A stretch of DNA of 64,000 nt from Natrinema marinum. GTDB taxonomy: Archaea > Halobacteriota > Halobacteria > Halobacteriales > Natrialbaceae. A model generated the notes under the pieces. The model searched no databases, was not told the origin of the DNA, and worked only from the letters and a program-made list of their open reading frames with translations. Positions 27,476 through 36,895 of this stretch are shown piece by piece. A program made the position numbers and the translations under genes. Where the stretch lies: contig NZ_CP100763.1 of assembly GCF_024296685.1 (NCBI RefSeq), positions 1,488,001 to 1,552,000 of the forward strand, given 5' to 3'. Numbering within the stretch: position 1 is the first letter of the stretch; every line of letters begins with the position of its first letter.

Positions 27476-29194
27476 ATGGACGACGAGTTACGCGAGCGCG
27501 TCGAGCGCGAGGCAGAAAAGCACGCGCTGTTGAACGCCGTGAAACACGAGAGCGACGCCGACGTGGGCGCGATCATGGGGCCGCTGATGGGCGACAACCC
27601 CGACTTCCGCGAGCACGGCGACGAGATTCCGGGCATCGCCGGCGGCGTCATCGGCCGGGTCAACGAGTTAGACTACGAAGAGAAACGCGAGCGCCTCGAG
27701 GAACTGGCCCCCGAGGAACTCGCCGAGATCGAAGCGGAGGAGGAGGAAGACGAACACGACCTCCCGGACCTGCCCAACGCTGACGAGTACGACGATATCA
27801 GGATGCGGTGCGCGCCGAACCCGAACGGCCCGTGGCACGTCGGCCACGCCCGGATGCCCGCCGTCATCGGCACCTACCGCGAGCGCTACGACGGCTGGTT
27901 CTGCGTCCGGTTCGACGATACCGACCCCGAGACCAAGCGACCGGATCTCGAGGCCTACGACGCGATCCTCGAGGATCTCGACTATCTCGGCTTCGAACCC
28001 GACGCGACCTACAAGGCCAGCGACCGCCTCGAGACCTACTACGACCACGCCCGCGACCTGATCGAACTGGGCGGGGCCTACACCTGCTCGTGTTCGGGCG
28101 AGGAATTCTCCGAGCTGAAGAATTCGGGCGAGGCCTGTCCCCACCGCGACAAGGACGTCGAGACCGTCCTCGAGGAGTTCGAGGCCATGATCGACGGCGA
28201 GTACGAAAGCGGCGAGCTGGTCCTCCGGGTCAAGACCGATATCGAACACAAGAACCCCGCGCTACGGGACTGGGTGGCCTTCCGGATGATCGATACGCCC
28301 CATCCCCGCGAGGAAGCGAGCGAGTACCGCTGCTGGCCCATGCTCGACTTCCAGTCGGGCGTCGACGACCACCTCCTCGAGATCACCCACATCATCCGCG
28401 GGATCGACCTGCAGGACTCGGCGAAGCGCCAGCAGTTCGTCTACGACTACTTCGCCTGGGAGTATCCCGAGGTGATCCACTGGGGCCACGTCCAACTCGA
28501 CGATTACGACGTGAAAGTGAGCACGTCGACGATTTCCGAACTGATCGAGGACGGCGAACTCGACGGCTGGGACGACCCTCGCGCGCCAACGTTGCAGAGC
28601 CTCCGACGGCGCGGCATCCGCGGCGAGGCCATCGTCGAGGCGATGACCGGCCTCGGCACCTCGACCACTGATGTCGACCTCGCGATGAGCTCGATCTACG
28701 CGAACAACCGCGACCTGATCGACGAGGAGACCGACCGACGCTTCCTCGTCCGCGAGGGCAACCAGATCCCCCTCGGCGGCAGCCCGCCGGACGAGGCGAA
28801 CCCGCCGCTCCATCCGAACCACGAAGAGCGCGGCGTCCGCGAGATCCCTGTCGGCGACTCCGTCTTGCTCGAGCCCGAGGACCTCCCCGGACGCGAGGAG
28901 CGAATCTGGCTCAAGGGTCTGGGCTGTTTCCAGTTCACACGCGACACTCTCCAGTACACGGGCGAGGACATCGATGTCGTCCGCGAGGGCGACGTGGACG
29001 TCGTCCACTGGGTGCCCGCGGGCGAGAGCGTTCCCGTCCGCATGCGGACGATGGACGGCGACGTGACGGGGCGAGCAGAGCCCGGCGTCGGCGACCTCGA
29101 GCCCGACGAGATGGTCCAGTTCGAACGCGTCGGATTCGCGAGGATTGACCGGCACGACGAGGAGGAGACGGTCGCGTACTACGCGCACCCCTGA
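27476..29194 (+). CDS. gltX: glutamyl-tRNA synthetase
   Basis: Class I aminoacyl-tRNA synthetase that loads glutamate; archaeal versions are usually non-discriminating and also charge tRNA-Gln for later amidation. It has 572 residues. An acidic helical N-terminal region (1-105) precedes the catalytic core RCAPNPNGPWHVGHARM, with the HIGH motif as HVGH (121-124). The KMSKS loop appears as VKVSTSTIS. The C-terminal anticodon-binding part is of the archaeal beta-barrel (GlnRS-like) type. Single gene with no obvious operon partner. Confidence 0.95.
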   Translation: MDDELRERVEREAEKHALLNAVKHESDADVGAIMGPLMGDNPDFREHGDEIPGIAGGVIGRVNELDYEEKRERLEELAPEELAEIEAEEEEDEHDLPDLPNADEYDDIRMRCAPNPNGPWHVGHARMPAVIGTYRERYDGWFCVRFDDTDPETKRPDLEAYDAILEDLDYLGFEPDATYKASDRLETYYDHARDLIELGGAYTCSCSGEEFSELKNSGEACPHRDKDVETVLEEFEAMIDGEYESGELVLRVKTDIEHKNPALRDWVAFRMIDTPHPREEASEYRCWPMLDFQSGVDDHLLEITHIIRGIDLQDSAKRQQFVYDYFAWEYPEVIHWGHVQLDDYDVKVSTSTISELIEDGELDGWDDPRAPTLQSLRRRGIRGEAIVEAMTGLGTSTTDVDLAMSSIYANNRDLIDEETDRRFLVREGNQIPLGGSPPDEANPPLHPNHEERGVREIPVGDSVLLEPEDLPGREERIWLKGLGCFQFTRDTLQYTGEDIDVVREGDVDVVHWVPAGESVPVRMRTMDGDVTGRAEPGVGDLEPDEMVQFERVGFARIDRHDEEETVAYYAHP

Positions 29195-29245
29195 CTCGAG
29201 CGCGAGACCGGACCCCTTCGAACCGATCGCTGTTCCTCCGAGACA

Positions 29246-29410
29246 TCACTCGAGCAACTCGTCACCCAGTTCCGGATCGGGGTCGGCGACGATGCCGTCC
29301 TGTCGCCCCAGTACGCGGGCGTGGGCGGCGCAGACGAGCCGGTTCTCGTCCCAGGGGATGTGTAGCTCGACCGCGGCGGGGCGCTCGCAGTCGGCTTCGG
29401 AACACTCCAT
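29246..29410 (-). CDS. 54-residue zinc-finger-like protein
   Basis: A small acidic protein, MECSEADCERPAAVELHI onwards, with cysteines at positions 3 and 8, then a histidine and a cysteine/histidine pair in RLVCAAHARVL. The spacing resembles the small zinc-binding proteins common in haloarchaea. The start at 29410 is chosen because it puts the first cysteine near the N terminus, and the upstream extension of six residues adds nothing. It lies downstream of the DUF456 gene on the same strand (38 bases). Function unknown. Confidence 0.6.
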   Translation of the reverse strand: MECSEADCERPAAVELHIPWDENRLVCAAHARVLGRQDGIVADPDPELGDELLE

Positions 29411-29448
29411 TACCCGTGCCAACGACACCCACGACTTCAGCGTTTCCC

Positions 29449-29934
29449 TCAGAGCAGGAAGACGCCGACGAGGAACCCGAAGAGGATCGACGCCGTCAGC
29501 AGCACTTGCACCACGGTTGACGCGAGGGTACCGACGGTCGTGTAGAGAGCTGACCGCGCGCTTCCCTCGAGTTCACCCTCTCGGACGAACTCGAGGGCGA
29601 AGACCGTCCCGAAGAGGCCGACGAGCAGCCCAACCGGGCCAGTCACTAGCATGAGGACGATACCGACGACGGCTGCGGCAGCGGCGGTCAGCCAGGACGC
29701 GCCGCCGGCTTTCGCGGCGATCGAGCCGCCGAAGAACTCGACGAGCGCCGTTATCAGCGCGATAGAAACGAGGACGGCGAAGGTGATGCTGCTCAATTCA
29801 GCGAACCCGGCCCCCCACCAGTAGAGACCGAGGCCGGCGAGCGAGAGCAGGCCGCTCGGGACCATCGGGACGGCCGCTCCGACGATCGCACCGAGGAGCA
29901 ACGCGATCGCGATGACGGTGATAACCTCGACCAT
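29449..29934 (-). CDS. DUF456 family membrane protein
   Basis: A 161-residue integral membrane protein with about four to five helices, including VEVITVIAIALLLGAIVGAA and LLSLAGLGLYWWGAGFAELS. The glycine-rich middle (VEFFGGSIAAKAGGASWLTA) and the GLLVGLFGTVFALEFVREGE region are typical of DUF456, a family of unknown role. I start at MVEVITV (29934); a longer start adds nine residues. It is divergent from the SDR gene. Confidence 0.8.
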   Translation of the reverse strand: MVEVITVIAIALLLGAIVGAAVPMVPSGLLSLAGLGLYWWGAGFAELSSITFAVLVSIALITALVEFFGGSIAAKAGGASWLTAAAAAVVGIVLMLVTGPVGLLVGLFGTVFALEFVREGELEGSARSALYTTVGTLASTVVQVLLTASILFGFLVGVFLL

Positions 29935-30011
29935 ACCCGTCCAAAGGGCCGACGACGGCAAAACCGTACTGCCTTCAGTACTGTTAGGTATCAGGCACCG
30001 AACGTGTGGGT

Positions 30012-30752
30012 ATGACCCAACAGCGCGGAGCGATCGTCGTCGGCGCGTCCTCGGGCATCGGCGAGGCGCTGGCCCGCCGGCTCGCCGCCGACGGCTACGA
30101 GATCGGCATGGCGGCCCGGCGGACGGAGCGAATGCGCCAGATCGGCTCGGAGCTACCGACCAAGGCCTACGTCGCGACGATGGATGTCACCGACACCGCG
30201 GACGCCCGCGAGGGGTTTTTCGAACTCGCGGCGGCTATGTCCTCGGTCGACGTCGTCGTCATCAGTTCCGGCGTCGCCCACGTTAACCGCGACCTCGAGT
30301 GGGGACCCGAACGCGAGACGATCGACGTCAACGTCCGGGGCTTTACGGCCGTCGCGACGGCGGCGATGGAGTACTTCGAGGGTACGCCCGACCACGCCAG
30401 CGCGGCCGACGGCCACCTCGTGGGCATCTCCTCGGTCGCGGCTCACTTCGGGACCGGCAACGTGCAGGCGTACAACGCCTCGAAGGCGTACGTCTCGACC
30501 TATCTCGAGGGGCTGCGCAGCCGTCAGGCCCAGCGGGACGCGGACGTGACGATCACGACCATCGAGCCGGGATTCGTCGACACGAAGCTCTCGCTGGGCG
30601 GCTTCTGGGAGTGTTCGCCGGAGACGGCCGCGGATCAGATCGCCCGCGCCATCCGCAAGAAGCGCAACCACGCCTACGTCACTCGACGCTGGCGGCTGGT
30701 CGCGGGGGTCCTCGATCTGGCTCCGGAGTGGCTGCTGCAGCGGCTGTTCTGA
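30012..30752 (+). CDS. short-chain dehydrogenase/reductase (SDR)
   Basis: NAD(P)-dependent oxidoreductase of 246 residues. The cofactor loop is GASSGIG (11-17). The catalytic serine lies in LVGISSVAAHFG (around 140), and the YNASK motif (Y154, K158) completes the triad. RR after AARRTE suggests NADP preference. The substrate cannot be predicted; the C-terminal IRKKRNHAYVTRRWRLVAGV resembles membrane-associated ketoreductases of lipid metabolism. The start at 30012 is chosen over a GTG at 30006. Monocistronic. Confidence 0.88.
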   Translation: MTQQRGAIVVGASSGIGEALARRLAADGYEIGMAARRTERMRQIGSELPTKAYVATMDVTDTADAREGFFELAAAMSSVDVVVISSGVAHVNRDLEWGPERETIDVNVRGFTAVATAAMEYFEGTPDHASAADGHLVGISSVAAHFGTGNVQAYNASKAYVSTYLEGLRSRQAQRDADVTITTIEPGFVDTKLSLGGFWECSPETAADQIARAIRKKRNHAYVTRRWRLVAGVLDLAPEWLLQRLF

Positions 30753-30777
30753 GTGGGGATCTCACCATCCGGCGCGA

Positions 30778-31434
30778 TTAGTGGGGCTGGTTTTCTGACT
30801 CGGTCAGCGACTCCTCGATGCTCGCGACGAGCCGTGACTCGAATACAGCGTTGATGGGTATCAGTGACGCCCACGAGAGGACGGCCAGCGTCGGGTCGAA
30901 CTGGGCGAGGGCGGCCGATCCGACGAGCACGATCGGCGAGATGAGAAACCGTGCCGCCTGAATCTCGACCGTTCGCGAGGTCAGTCCGGCTTCGAGGAGG
31001 CGTTTTCTGGAGACGTGCCCCCATAACAGCGCCAGCGAGAATCCCGTGAGCGCTAACACCCCCGCGTAGAACGCGATGCCGAAACCGTTCGGATAGGCGA
31101 CGAACACGCTCGTTGCGTACGGAACGAACGCGACCAGGAGCAAGAACAGGAGATTGAGCCAGAGCACGCCGCGGTCGTGGCGCTCGACGTGGGCGAACAC
31201 GCGCCGATGTAACGTCCAATAGAGGCCGATCACCAGAAAGCTCAGCGCGTACCCGACGAATTCGGGCCACTGCTCTGCGACGAGGTCGGGTACTACCGCG
31301 GCCGTAGTTCCGTCGGGAACCGTCGGAACACTGATCTCCAGCACCAGCAGCGTGATAGCGATCGCGATGACCCCGTCGCTGAGCGTGATCAGTCGGTCCG
31401 TTTCCTCGGATTCCGGGCGGAACGGAAGCGCCAT
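30778..31434 (-). CDS. TMEM175-family (DUF1211) membrane protein
   Basis: A 218-residue protein with about six helices. The first helix contains the family signature (LITLSDGVIAIAITLLVLEI, with FSD as LSD at 18-20). In bacteria and animals TMEM175 proteins form potassium-selective channels. Here the protein carries one six-helix unit, so a functional channel would need to be a tetramer. The start at 31434 removes a basic extension. Ion selectivity is not visible. Not in an operon with other genes. Confidence 0.8.
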   Translation of the reverse strand: MALPFRPESEETDRLITLSDGVIAIAITLLVLEISVPTVPDGTTAAVVPDLVAEQWPEFVGYALSFLVIGLYWTLHRRVFAHVERHDRGVLWLNLLFLLLVAFVPYATSVFVAYPNGFGIAFYAGVLALTGFSLALLWGHVSRKRLLEAGLTSRTVEIQAARFLISPIVLVGSAALAQFDPTLAVLSWASLIPINAVFESRLVASIEESLTESENQPH

Positions 31435-31612
31435 GCGTGCTGTAGACCGCCGATCATCAATCCGTTTTGGCACTCCAATCGGGTATTTCCGGCAGAGCTG
31501 AACATCACATCGATGAACGACTGCCGCCGGTTTCACTCGATGAACGGGACATACGTCCCGTCCTTCTCGAGCCAACCACACCACGGATCGAATCGGCACC
31601 GGATACGCGCGT

Positions 31613-33880
31613 TCACTCGCCGACGAACCGATCGCGAACCGCGAGCGCCGCGTCTCCCCCGTAGCGATCGACCAGCGGGCAGACCGCGTCGCCGAGTGCC
31701 CGCATACACTGCCCCGTCGAGTGATACTCGAGGCGGTCGGCGACGGTGTCCCAGTCTCGCGCCTGCAACGCTCGCAGAACGAGTAATCGCTCCTCGCGGG
31801 CGGTCAGGTCGACGCTGTCGGGGTCGTCAATCAAGTATCGCACGACGACCTTGCGGAACGGACCGGGATCGGCGTCGAACAATCCGGGGCCGTAGGCGGC
31901 CCCCGCGACGACGCGCCACTCGTGATCCGAGAGTTCGAGCGACGGCCCCGCCCCGTCGCCGACGCTTCGAAGCACCGCGCGGGCGACATCTGGCTCGAGA
32001 TCCGCGAGCGCGTCCGAACAGAGGGCGTCGAACCGGCGTGCGAACCAGTCCGCATGACGGTCGTGCAGCGCCCGCCCCGCCTCGCTCGTCGGCGCGAGCA
32101 TGAGCGCGGAGTACTCCCCGCTGGCGTCGTTGCGGGTCGTCGAGACGTGGACCGCCCGGTAGCCGTTCGCCCGCCAGAACTCGAGGAGACCGGGCGTCGC
32201 GCCGAAGCCGGTGCCGAGCCAGTCGATCGAGTCCGAGAACTCCTCGCGGACGCGCTCGAGCAGGCGCGAGCCCAACCCCCGTGACCGGGCGGCGTGGTGG
32301 GTCGCGATGCGGACGACGCGGACGCCGGCCGGCTCGCCCGCGGCCTCGTCGCGCACCTGGCTCGTTAGCACGTCCGGGAGCATGTTCCCGCGGACGCGGC
32401 CACCCTCGTACATCATCGCCCGCGTTTCCGGCGAGAGGGCACCCTCGCGGGCGAGCAGCGCGACGCTGACGACGTGGCCGTCGTGGACCAGGGCGCGCGC
32501 CTCGAGGTTCGGGGCGTCAAGCAGGCGCGCGAGATCGTTGGGCTCGGTCCGGTAATGGGCGAGGACGAGCAGGCCGAATGCCTCGCGGAGCAGGCGTTCG
32601 TCCGCGAGGAGGGCGTCGGGCTCGAGTCGCCGATACTCGACGGCTTCGGGTTCGGCGTCCGCCACGAGCGGCTCCACCGGCGGCCGGGCGTCGAGCAACA
32701 GCGCGCGGAACGCCCATACCTCGACGGGATCGCCGGCCGCGTACCTGATCGGCTCCACGAGCGTGCGCTCGGTCACCTCGTGATCGCTCTCGGCGAGTCG
32801 GTCCCGGAAGCGGACGGAAAAGCCGCGCCCGGCCCCTTCGTAGCCGTGGATCGTCGTCGCGAAGGCGACGCGATCGGCGGAAAGCAGCGCCTCGAGGGTT
32901 GCGACCGGGAGCGCGGCGGCCTCGTCGACGACGACGATATCGGCCGACTCGCAGGCGTCGACGGCGGCGGCGGGCTCGAGGAATCGGACCGTCCCGCCGG
33001 CAGCGGTTTCGATCCGGCCGGACTCGATCGTCGGCACACGGTCGTCGCCGTCGCCCGCAAGCGTCCGACAGAGTTCGCCCGCGCGGTCGAACAGTTCGCT
33101 CGCGTTCCGTTCGTCGGGGGCAGTCACGAGGACATCCTCTCCCGCGGCGGCGAACGCACCCGCTGCCAGCCCCGCCGCGCTGGACTTGCCCCGGCCCCGG
33201 TCGGCCTCGAGCACGACCGTCCGATTCGTCTCGAACAGCGATTCGAAGGCGGCGACGGCATCGGCCTGATCTGTCGTCAGGCAGGCCTCGTAGGTTGCAG
33301 CCGGAAACCGGGGATCGGGGGGCGGCGTCGGCGACTCCGGCGCCGCCCGCGGAGCCGGGTCAGTGAGCCCGTCAGCCTCGAGCCAACCGGCTTCGAGGTC
33401 GACGATCGCGATCCCGCGGTGGGCACGCATCGTGTCGACGAGGCGACGGCGAAAGCGGCCGGTCACGTCCGCGAGTTCGAACGGCGGGACGGCCAGCGAG
33501 GCGTCGAACCCGTCGCGGCGATCCGGCCAGGCCTCGAGCGAGGGCGTCAGCAGGACCAACAGGCCGCCACCGTCGACCGCCCCGACGAGTTTCCCGATCG
33601 CGTTCGGCCTGAGTTCGTCGTGAGCGTCGATCGCGACCACGTCCCGCGTCGTGCCGAGAAGGTCCCCCGCGTTGGCCTGGGGAAGCTGTTCGCAGCGAAG
33701 TCGGTCGTCCGGGCCGACGAGCGTGGTCCCGGTAATGGGGACGGGAAGGGCGTCGAGGATCGACTCGAGGGCGTCATAGCCGCGTTCTCGGGGGCCGGCC
33801 AGCACCAGCAGGCGGCGCTCGTTCGCTCGCCGCGCTTCCTCGCGAAGCCCTTCGGCGAGGCCGACGACGTCCACGTCCAT
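31613..33880 (-). CDS. tmcA: tRNA(Met) cytidine acetyltransferase TmcA
   Basis: ATP/GTP-dependent RNA N4-cytidine acetyltransferase (TmcA/Kre33 family), modifying the tRNA wobble position and in archaea possibly other RNAs. It has 755 residues. Walker A is DRGRGKSS (227-234), and a DEAA box (VVDEAAALPVATLE, near 313) makes up the helicase-like module. The GNAT acetyltransferase domain is around 430-560 (TSQVRDEAAGEPAGVRVVRI with ATHHAARSRGLGSRLLERV as the acetyl-CoA loop). The C-terminal tRNA-binding part ends AVRDRFVGE. Monocistronic. Confidence 0.93.
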   Translation of the reverse strand: MDVDVVGLAEGLREEARRANERRLLVLAGPRERGYDALESILDALPVPITGTTLVGPDDRLRCEQLPQANAGDLLGTTRDVVAIDAHDELRPNAIGKLVGAVDGGGLLVLLTPSLEAWPDRRDGFDASLAVPPFELADVTGRFRRRLVDTMRAHRGIAIVDLEAGWLEADGLTDPAPRAAPESPTPPPDPRFPAATYEACLTTDQADAVAAFESLFETNRTVVLEADRGRGKSSAAGLAAGAFAAAGEDVLVTAPDERNASELFDRAGELCRTLAGDGDDRVPTIESGRIETAAGGTVRFLEPAAAVDACESADIVVVDEAAALPVATLEALLSADRVAFATTIHGYEGAGRGFSVRFRDRLAESDHEVTERTLVEPIRYAAGDPVEVWAFRALLLDARPPVEPLVADAEPEAVEYRRLEPDALLADERLLREAFGLLVLAHYRTEPNDLARLLDAPNLEARALVHDGHVVSVALLAREGALSPETRAMMYEGGRVRGNMLPDVLTSQVRDEAAGEPAGVRVVRIATHHAARSRGLGSRLLERVREEFSDSIDWLGTGFGATPGLLEFWRANGYRAVHVSTTRNDASGEYSALMLAPTSEAGRALHDRHADWFARRFDALCSDALADLEPDVARAVLRSVGDGAGPSLELSDHEWRVVAGAAYGPGLFDADPGPFRKVVVRYLIDDPDSVDLTAREERLLVLRALQARDWDTVADRLEYHSTGQCMRALGDAVCPLVDRYGGDAALAVRDRFVGE

Positions 33881-34012
33881 GCGTCCGGATTGGGGCCACG
33901 AGGGTAATAGCCACCGGACCGCGACGGAGGAGCCGCGAAGTAAGAGTCGACGCCCGTTCGATTCGGTGGCGCAGTCGCTGGCCGATCGAGCGGACGACGG
34001 AGAAGACGGGGC

Positions 34013-36220
34013 TTACGCGAGCGTCTCGCCGAGTGCCTCGAGCGCGGCTTCGCGAACCGCATCGCGTTCGCCGGGCAGGAACTCGACGTGTCCGTCCCGG
34101 CCGCCGACGACGCTGACGCCGCCGTTGGGCACGGCCTCGGCGATCGCGTCGCCGAGATCGCGGACGTTCACGGGTTCGGTCGCGCGGACGTGGAGTTCGT
34201 CGTCGCCGACGCCGAGCGTGACGTACGGCGAGTCCGTCCGATCCCGCTCACTGCGATGAAGCGCATCCAGCAGCAGGATCGTCGTCGGGAAGTTGTACCG
34301 GTGGGTGAAGGCGTCCGTATCGAGCACGGAGACCGTGACGCCGTTGATGCCGCGAACGGAGAGGTTCTCGCGGGCCGTCTCGAGTTCGGTCTCGAGCTTG
34401 TCGCGGAACTGCTCGGAGACGTGGGCGGCCAGATCGCCGTCTCGCGGCCGCTCGGATTCGTCGTCGTCGCCGAACAGCAGGTCGATGACGAGTTCGCGCT
34501 TGTCCTTGTAGGACTGGTAGTAGGCCTCGAGCGCGACGGCTTCGCGGCGCTCGGAGATGCCGGTCTCGTCGTAGCCGGCCTCGCGAGCGAGCTCGAGGTA
34601 CGCCTCGGGGGTGTCCTCCCAGTAGCTGACCGCGGGGAGGTGCTCCAAGTCGGCGCGGACCTCGTCGTTGACGTGCGCGGCGACGTTCGCCGCGAGTGCA
34701 GCCGAGGTCACGTCCGAGACATCGACGCCGGCCAGCGACGGCGCGACGGCGGTGTCGACGGCGTCGGTGATCTGCTCGTCGGCGCGGCTGTCGTCGATGA
34801 CGAGCGCGTCGGCGTCGTACAGCGAGAGCAGTTCGTAGCCGTCGACGGACTCGACGGTCGAGCCGGCGTCGACCAGCACGACGAGCGGGAGTTGCTCGCC
34901 GTGGCGGTCGCGGGCCTCGAGCATCGAGGTCACGTCGCTGGTGGCGGCGTCCATGTCGTAGACGCGGCCGTCGAGCGGGCGACGCTCGAAGTAGTGGTAC
35001 TCCGCATCGTCGCGAGTGTGTTTCTCGCGGATCAGCGGGAGGACGGCTCGTTCGATGGCGGCCCCGGCGACGTAGCCGTCGGCGGTCGCACCGTGGCGGA
35101 CGACGATCGGGCGGGCCTCCATGACGGCTCGGCGGATCGCGGTCGCCGCGTCGGCAATACCGTCTTCGACGGCCGCGACGGCCTCGTGGTCGGCCAGCGG
35201 TGCGACGTCTGCGGGTCGGGCCTCCTCTTCGATCGCGGTCTCGAGGCGGTCGACGACCGTCTCGCGGTCCTCGTCCGCGAGGATGTCGAGGGTCTCGGTC
35301 TCGACCTGCAGGTCGCCGTGGTGGTGTTCGACCTCGCCTTCCAGAGCGACGACGTCGTCGATCTCGACGGCCGGATAGGCGCGAACGCCAGCCTCCTCGA
35401 AGGCCGCACACTCGACGGTGCCGGTCTCGTCGCTGAGTTCGAAGACCGTCGGGCCGCTGGTCTGGCGGACGCCGGTGATCTCGCCCTCGAGGCGGACGAC
35501 GCTGCCGACCTGGTTCTCGATGGCGTCGACGGTCGTCCGGTTGAGCGCGGGTTCGGGTTCGGACTCGGTATCGGCGTCGGACGCGTCCTCGGCCGTCGGC
35601 GTCGAGGCGGCGGCGGACTCGGTCGCGACCGAGCCGCTGCCCGCGACGGCGCCGGCGGTTTCGGCGGCTGCGGGTTGGCCCTCGTCGACGGAGTCGGCGT
35701 TCGGCTCCGGTTGGGGATCGGTCTCCGATCCGTCGGCGGCCGCCTGCAACTCGCCGGCCGGCGAGTCGCTGTCGTCGGCCGAACCGGGGTTGCTCTCGGT
35801 AGTCGTCTCAGTCACCGACTCCTCGGTGTCGTCTTCTCGCTCCTCGGGCTGGAACTCGTCGTCGGCCGTCTCGACCAGCTTGCCGCGGAACTCGCGTTCG
35901 CGCTGGCGGATCGACCAGCCGAGGTCGACGTTGCCGTTGTCTCGGACGTCGAGGACCTGGACGAAGACGTCGTCGCCGGGTTCCCAGTCGAGACTCTCGA
36001 GTCGTCGGTCGAGTTCGCTTCTGTGCAACAGACCGGTGACGTGATCTCCGATGTCGACGAAGACACCGAAGTCGGCGTAGCCGTCGACGGTTCCCCGGTA
36101 GTAGCGACCGGGCGTGAGCTGCGAGGCGGCGGTGCCGCGGAATTCGAACACGGCATCCTCCTCGTGGCTCTGACAGATCTCGCCGTCAACGGGAGTGCCG
36201 CAGATGATACAGTTACCCAT
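34013..36220 (-). CDS. multidomain RecJ-like protein (zinc finger-S1-OB-DHH)
   Basis: A 735-residue protein. Residues 1-20 form a zinc-finger-like CxxC...C..H (C4, C7, C16, H19), 37-105 an S1 domain (GRYYRGTVDGYADFGVFVDI), and 110-225 a disordered acidic/S/T/P linker. An OB-fold follows at 228-320 (VVRLEGEITGVRQTSGPTVF), then a DHH/RecJ-type phosphoesterase region at 370-735. RecJ-like proteins are single-strand nucleases or, as in Cdc45, inactive replication factors. Here motif I reads HGATADG (376-382) and the DHH position reads DDS (476-478), so several metal ligands appear lost. This fits a non-catalytic, Cdc45-like or RNA-binding role; neighbours give no hint. Confidence 0.75.
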   Translation of the reverse strand: MGNCIICGTPVDGEICQSHEEDAVFEFRGTAASQLTPGRYYRGTVDGYADFGVFVDIGDHVTGLLHRSELDRRLESLDWEPGDDVFVQVLDVRDNGNVDLGWSIRQREREFRGKLVETADDEFQPEEREDDTEESVTETTTESNPGSADDSDSPAGELQAAADGSETDPQPEPNADSVDEGQPAAAETAGAVAGSGSVATESAAASTPTAEDASDADTESEPEPALNRTTVDAIENQVGSVVRLEGEITGVRQTSGPTVFELSDETGTVECAAFEEAGVRAYPAVEIDDVVALEGEVEHHHGDLQVETETLDILADEDRETVVDRLETAIEEEARPADVAPLADHEAVAAVEDGIADAATAIRRAVMEARPIVVRHGATADGYVAGAAIERAVLPLIREKHTRDDAEYHYFERRPLDGRVYDMDAATSDVTSMLEARDRHGEQLPLVVLVDAGSTVESVDGYELLSLYDADALVIDDSRADEQITDAVDTAVAPSLAGVDVSDVTSAALAANVAAHVNDEVRADLEHLPAVSYWEDTPEAYLELAREAGYDETGISERREAVALEAYYQSYKDKRELVIDLLFGDDDESERPRDGDLAAHVSEQFRDKLETELETARENLSVRGINGVTVSVLDTDAFTHRYNFPTTILLLDALHRSERDRTDSPYVTLGVGDDELHVRATEPVNVRDLGDAIAEAVPNGGVSVVGGRDGHVEFLPGERDAVREAALEALGETLA

Positions 36221-36310
36221 CTACTCGGACCAAGCAGTTTCGCCCTAAAACGGTTGTCGAAATGCGTTCGTGCTGTGAGCGACGATGACGACCGCGCCAC
36301 CGCGTCGCAG

Positions 36311-36574
36311 TCAGTCGAAAACGGCCGACTCCTCCTCGAGCGCTTCGATATCGTCGGCGAGCGCCCGAACGTCCTCCGGGAACAAGGAGACCTGGATCTC
36401 GTTGTCGTCCTCGTCCTCGAAGACGAGTTTGACGCGCTTGTCGCCGAACTCCCGCGCTTCGGTCGACTCGACGTCGAACAACTTGACCGTGGCCGCCTTG
36501 TTGTTGGGACCGACGTTCTTGATCGCTCCGTCGTTTAACTCTACCATGAACTCCTCGAGCGTCAGCGCGAGCAT
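36311..36574 (-). CDS. small haloarchaeal acidic protein (unknown function)
   Basis: An 87-residue acidic protein, MLALTLEEFMVELNDGAIKN onwards, with a compact alpha-beta pattern ending in an acidic helix (DDIEALEEESAVFD). A strand segment (VKLVFEDEDDNEIQVSLFPE) suggests a beta-sheet core. I do not recognise a named family. The ATG at 36574 is supported by a TATA-like box about 25 bases upstream, giving a leaderless start. It lies 90 bases downstream of the S1-DHH gene on the same strand. Confidence 0.65.
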   Translation of the reverse strand: MLALTLEEFMVELNDGAIKNVGPNNKAATVKLFDVESTEAREFGDKRVKLVFEDEDDNEIQVSLFPEDVRALADDIEALEEESAVFD

Positions 36575-36592
36575 GGTCGCCGTAGGGCCCCC

Positions 36593-36603
36593 GGATAAAA
36601 AAC
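36593..36603 (-). promoter_or_regulatory. TATA-like box for the 87-residue gene
   Basis: The minus strand reads GGTTTTTTATC across 36593-36604, centred about 25 bases upstream of the ATG at 36574. This fits a leaderless start. Confidence 0.5.
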
Positions 36604-36860
36604 CGCTTGGCATCGCCGCTCGGCGCGAAGCGCGAGACGACTGCCAGGATGCTAATCCCAAACCGCACGCGTGGTGTGTCAGTTCGCCTGCGGCTTTCTC
36701 TCATCGAACGAGGTTACAGATAAACGGTGGTGATCGTTCAGGCGAGTCTCGAACCGGCATCGACCGCCGAAACGGCTGACTGGGTCGAGCAGCGCGGTCG
36801 ATTCCGTAAATCACCGCTCGCCGACGGGAAACGCGGCGTCCACGTTGCCGGCCCCGCCCC

Positions 36861-36868
36861 TTTTAAGT
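36861..36868 (+). promoter_or_regulatory. TATA-like box for the UPF0173 hydrolase
   Basis: TTTTAAGT is centred about 31 bases before the ATG at 36896, in an otherwise GC-rich stretch. Confidence 0.5.
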
Positions 36869-36895
36869 TTGTTTCGCCCGAATCGTTTGACCGCT

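Larger units (their letters stand above)
36575..36895. other. 321-base divergent intergenic region
   Basis: It lies between the 87-residue gene and the UPF0173 hydrolase, which are transcribed away from each other. Apart from the two TATA-like boxes (36593 and 36861) I see no gene, RNA or repeat. Open frames here have basic, Arg/Ser-rich products. Confidence 0.5.

Noticed and set aside
32474-33907. 477-codon plus-strand frame over tmcA
   Set aside because: Antisense to TmcA, with no recognisable domain of its own.
34088-36538. 816-codon open frame on the plus strand
   Set aside because: It is antisense to the S1-DHH gene. Long antisense frames are expected at this GC content, and the product lacks recognisable domains, while the minus-strand gene has several.
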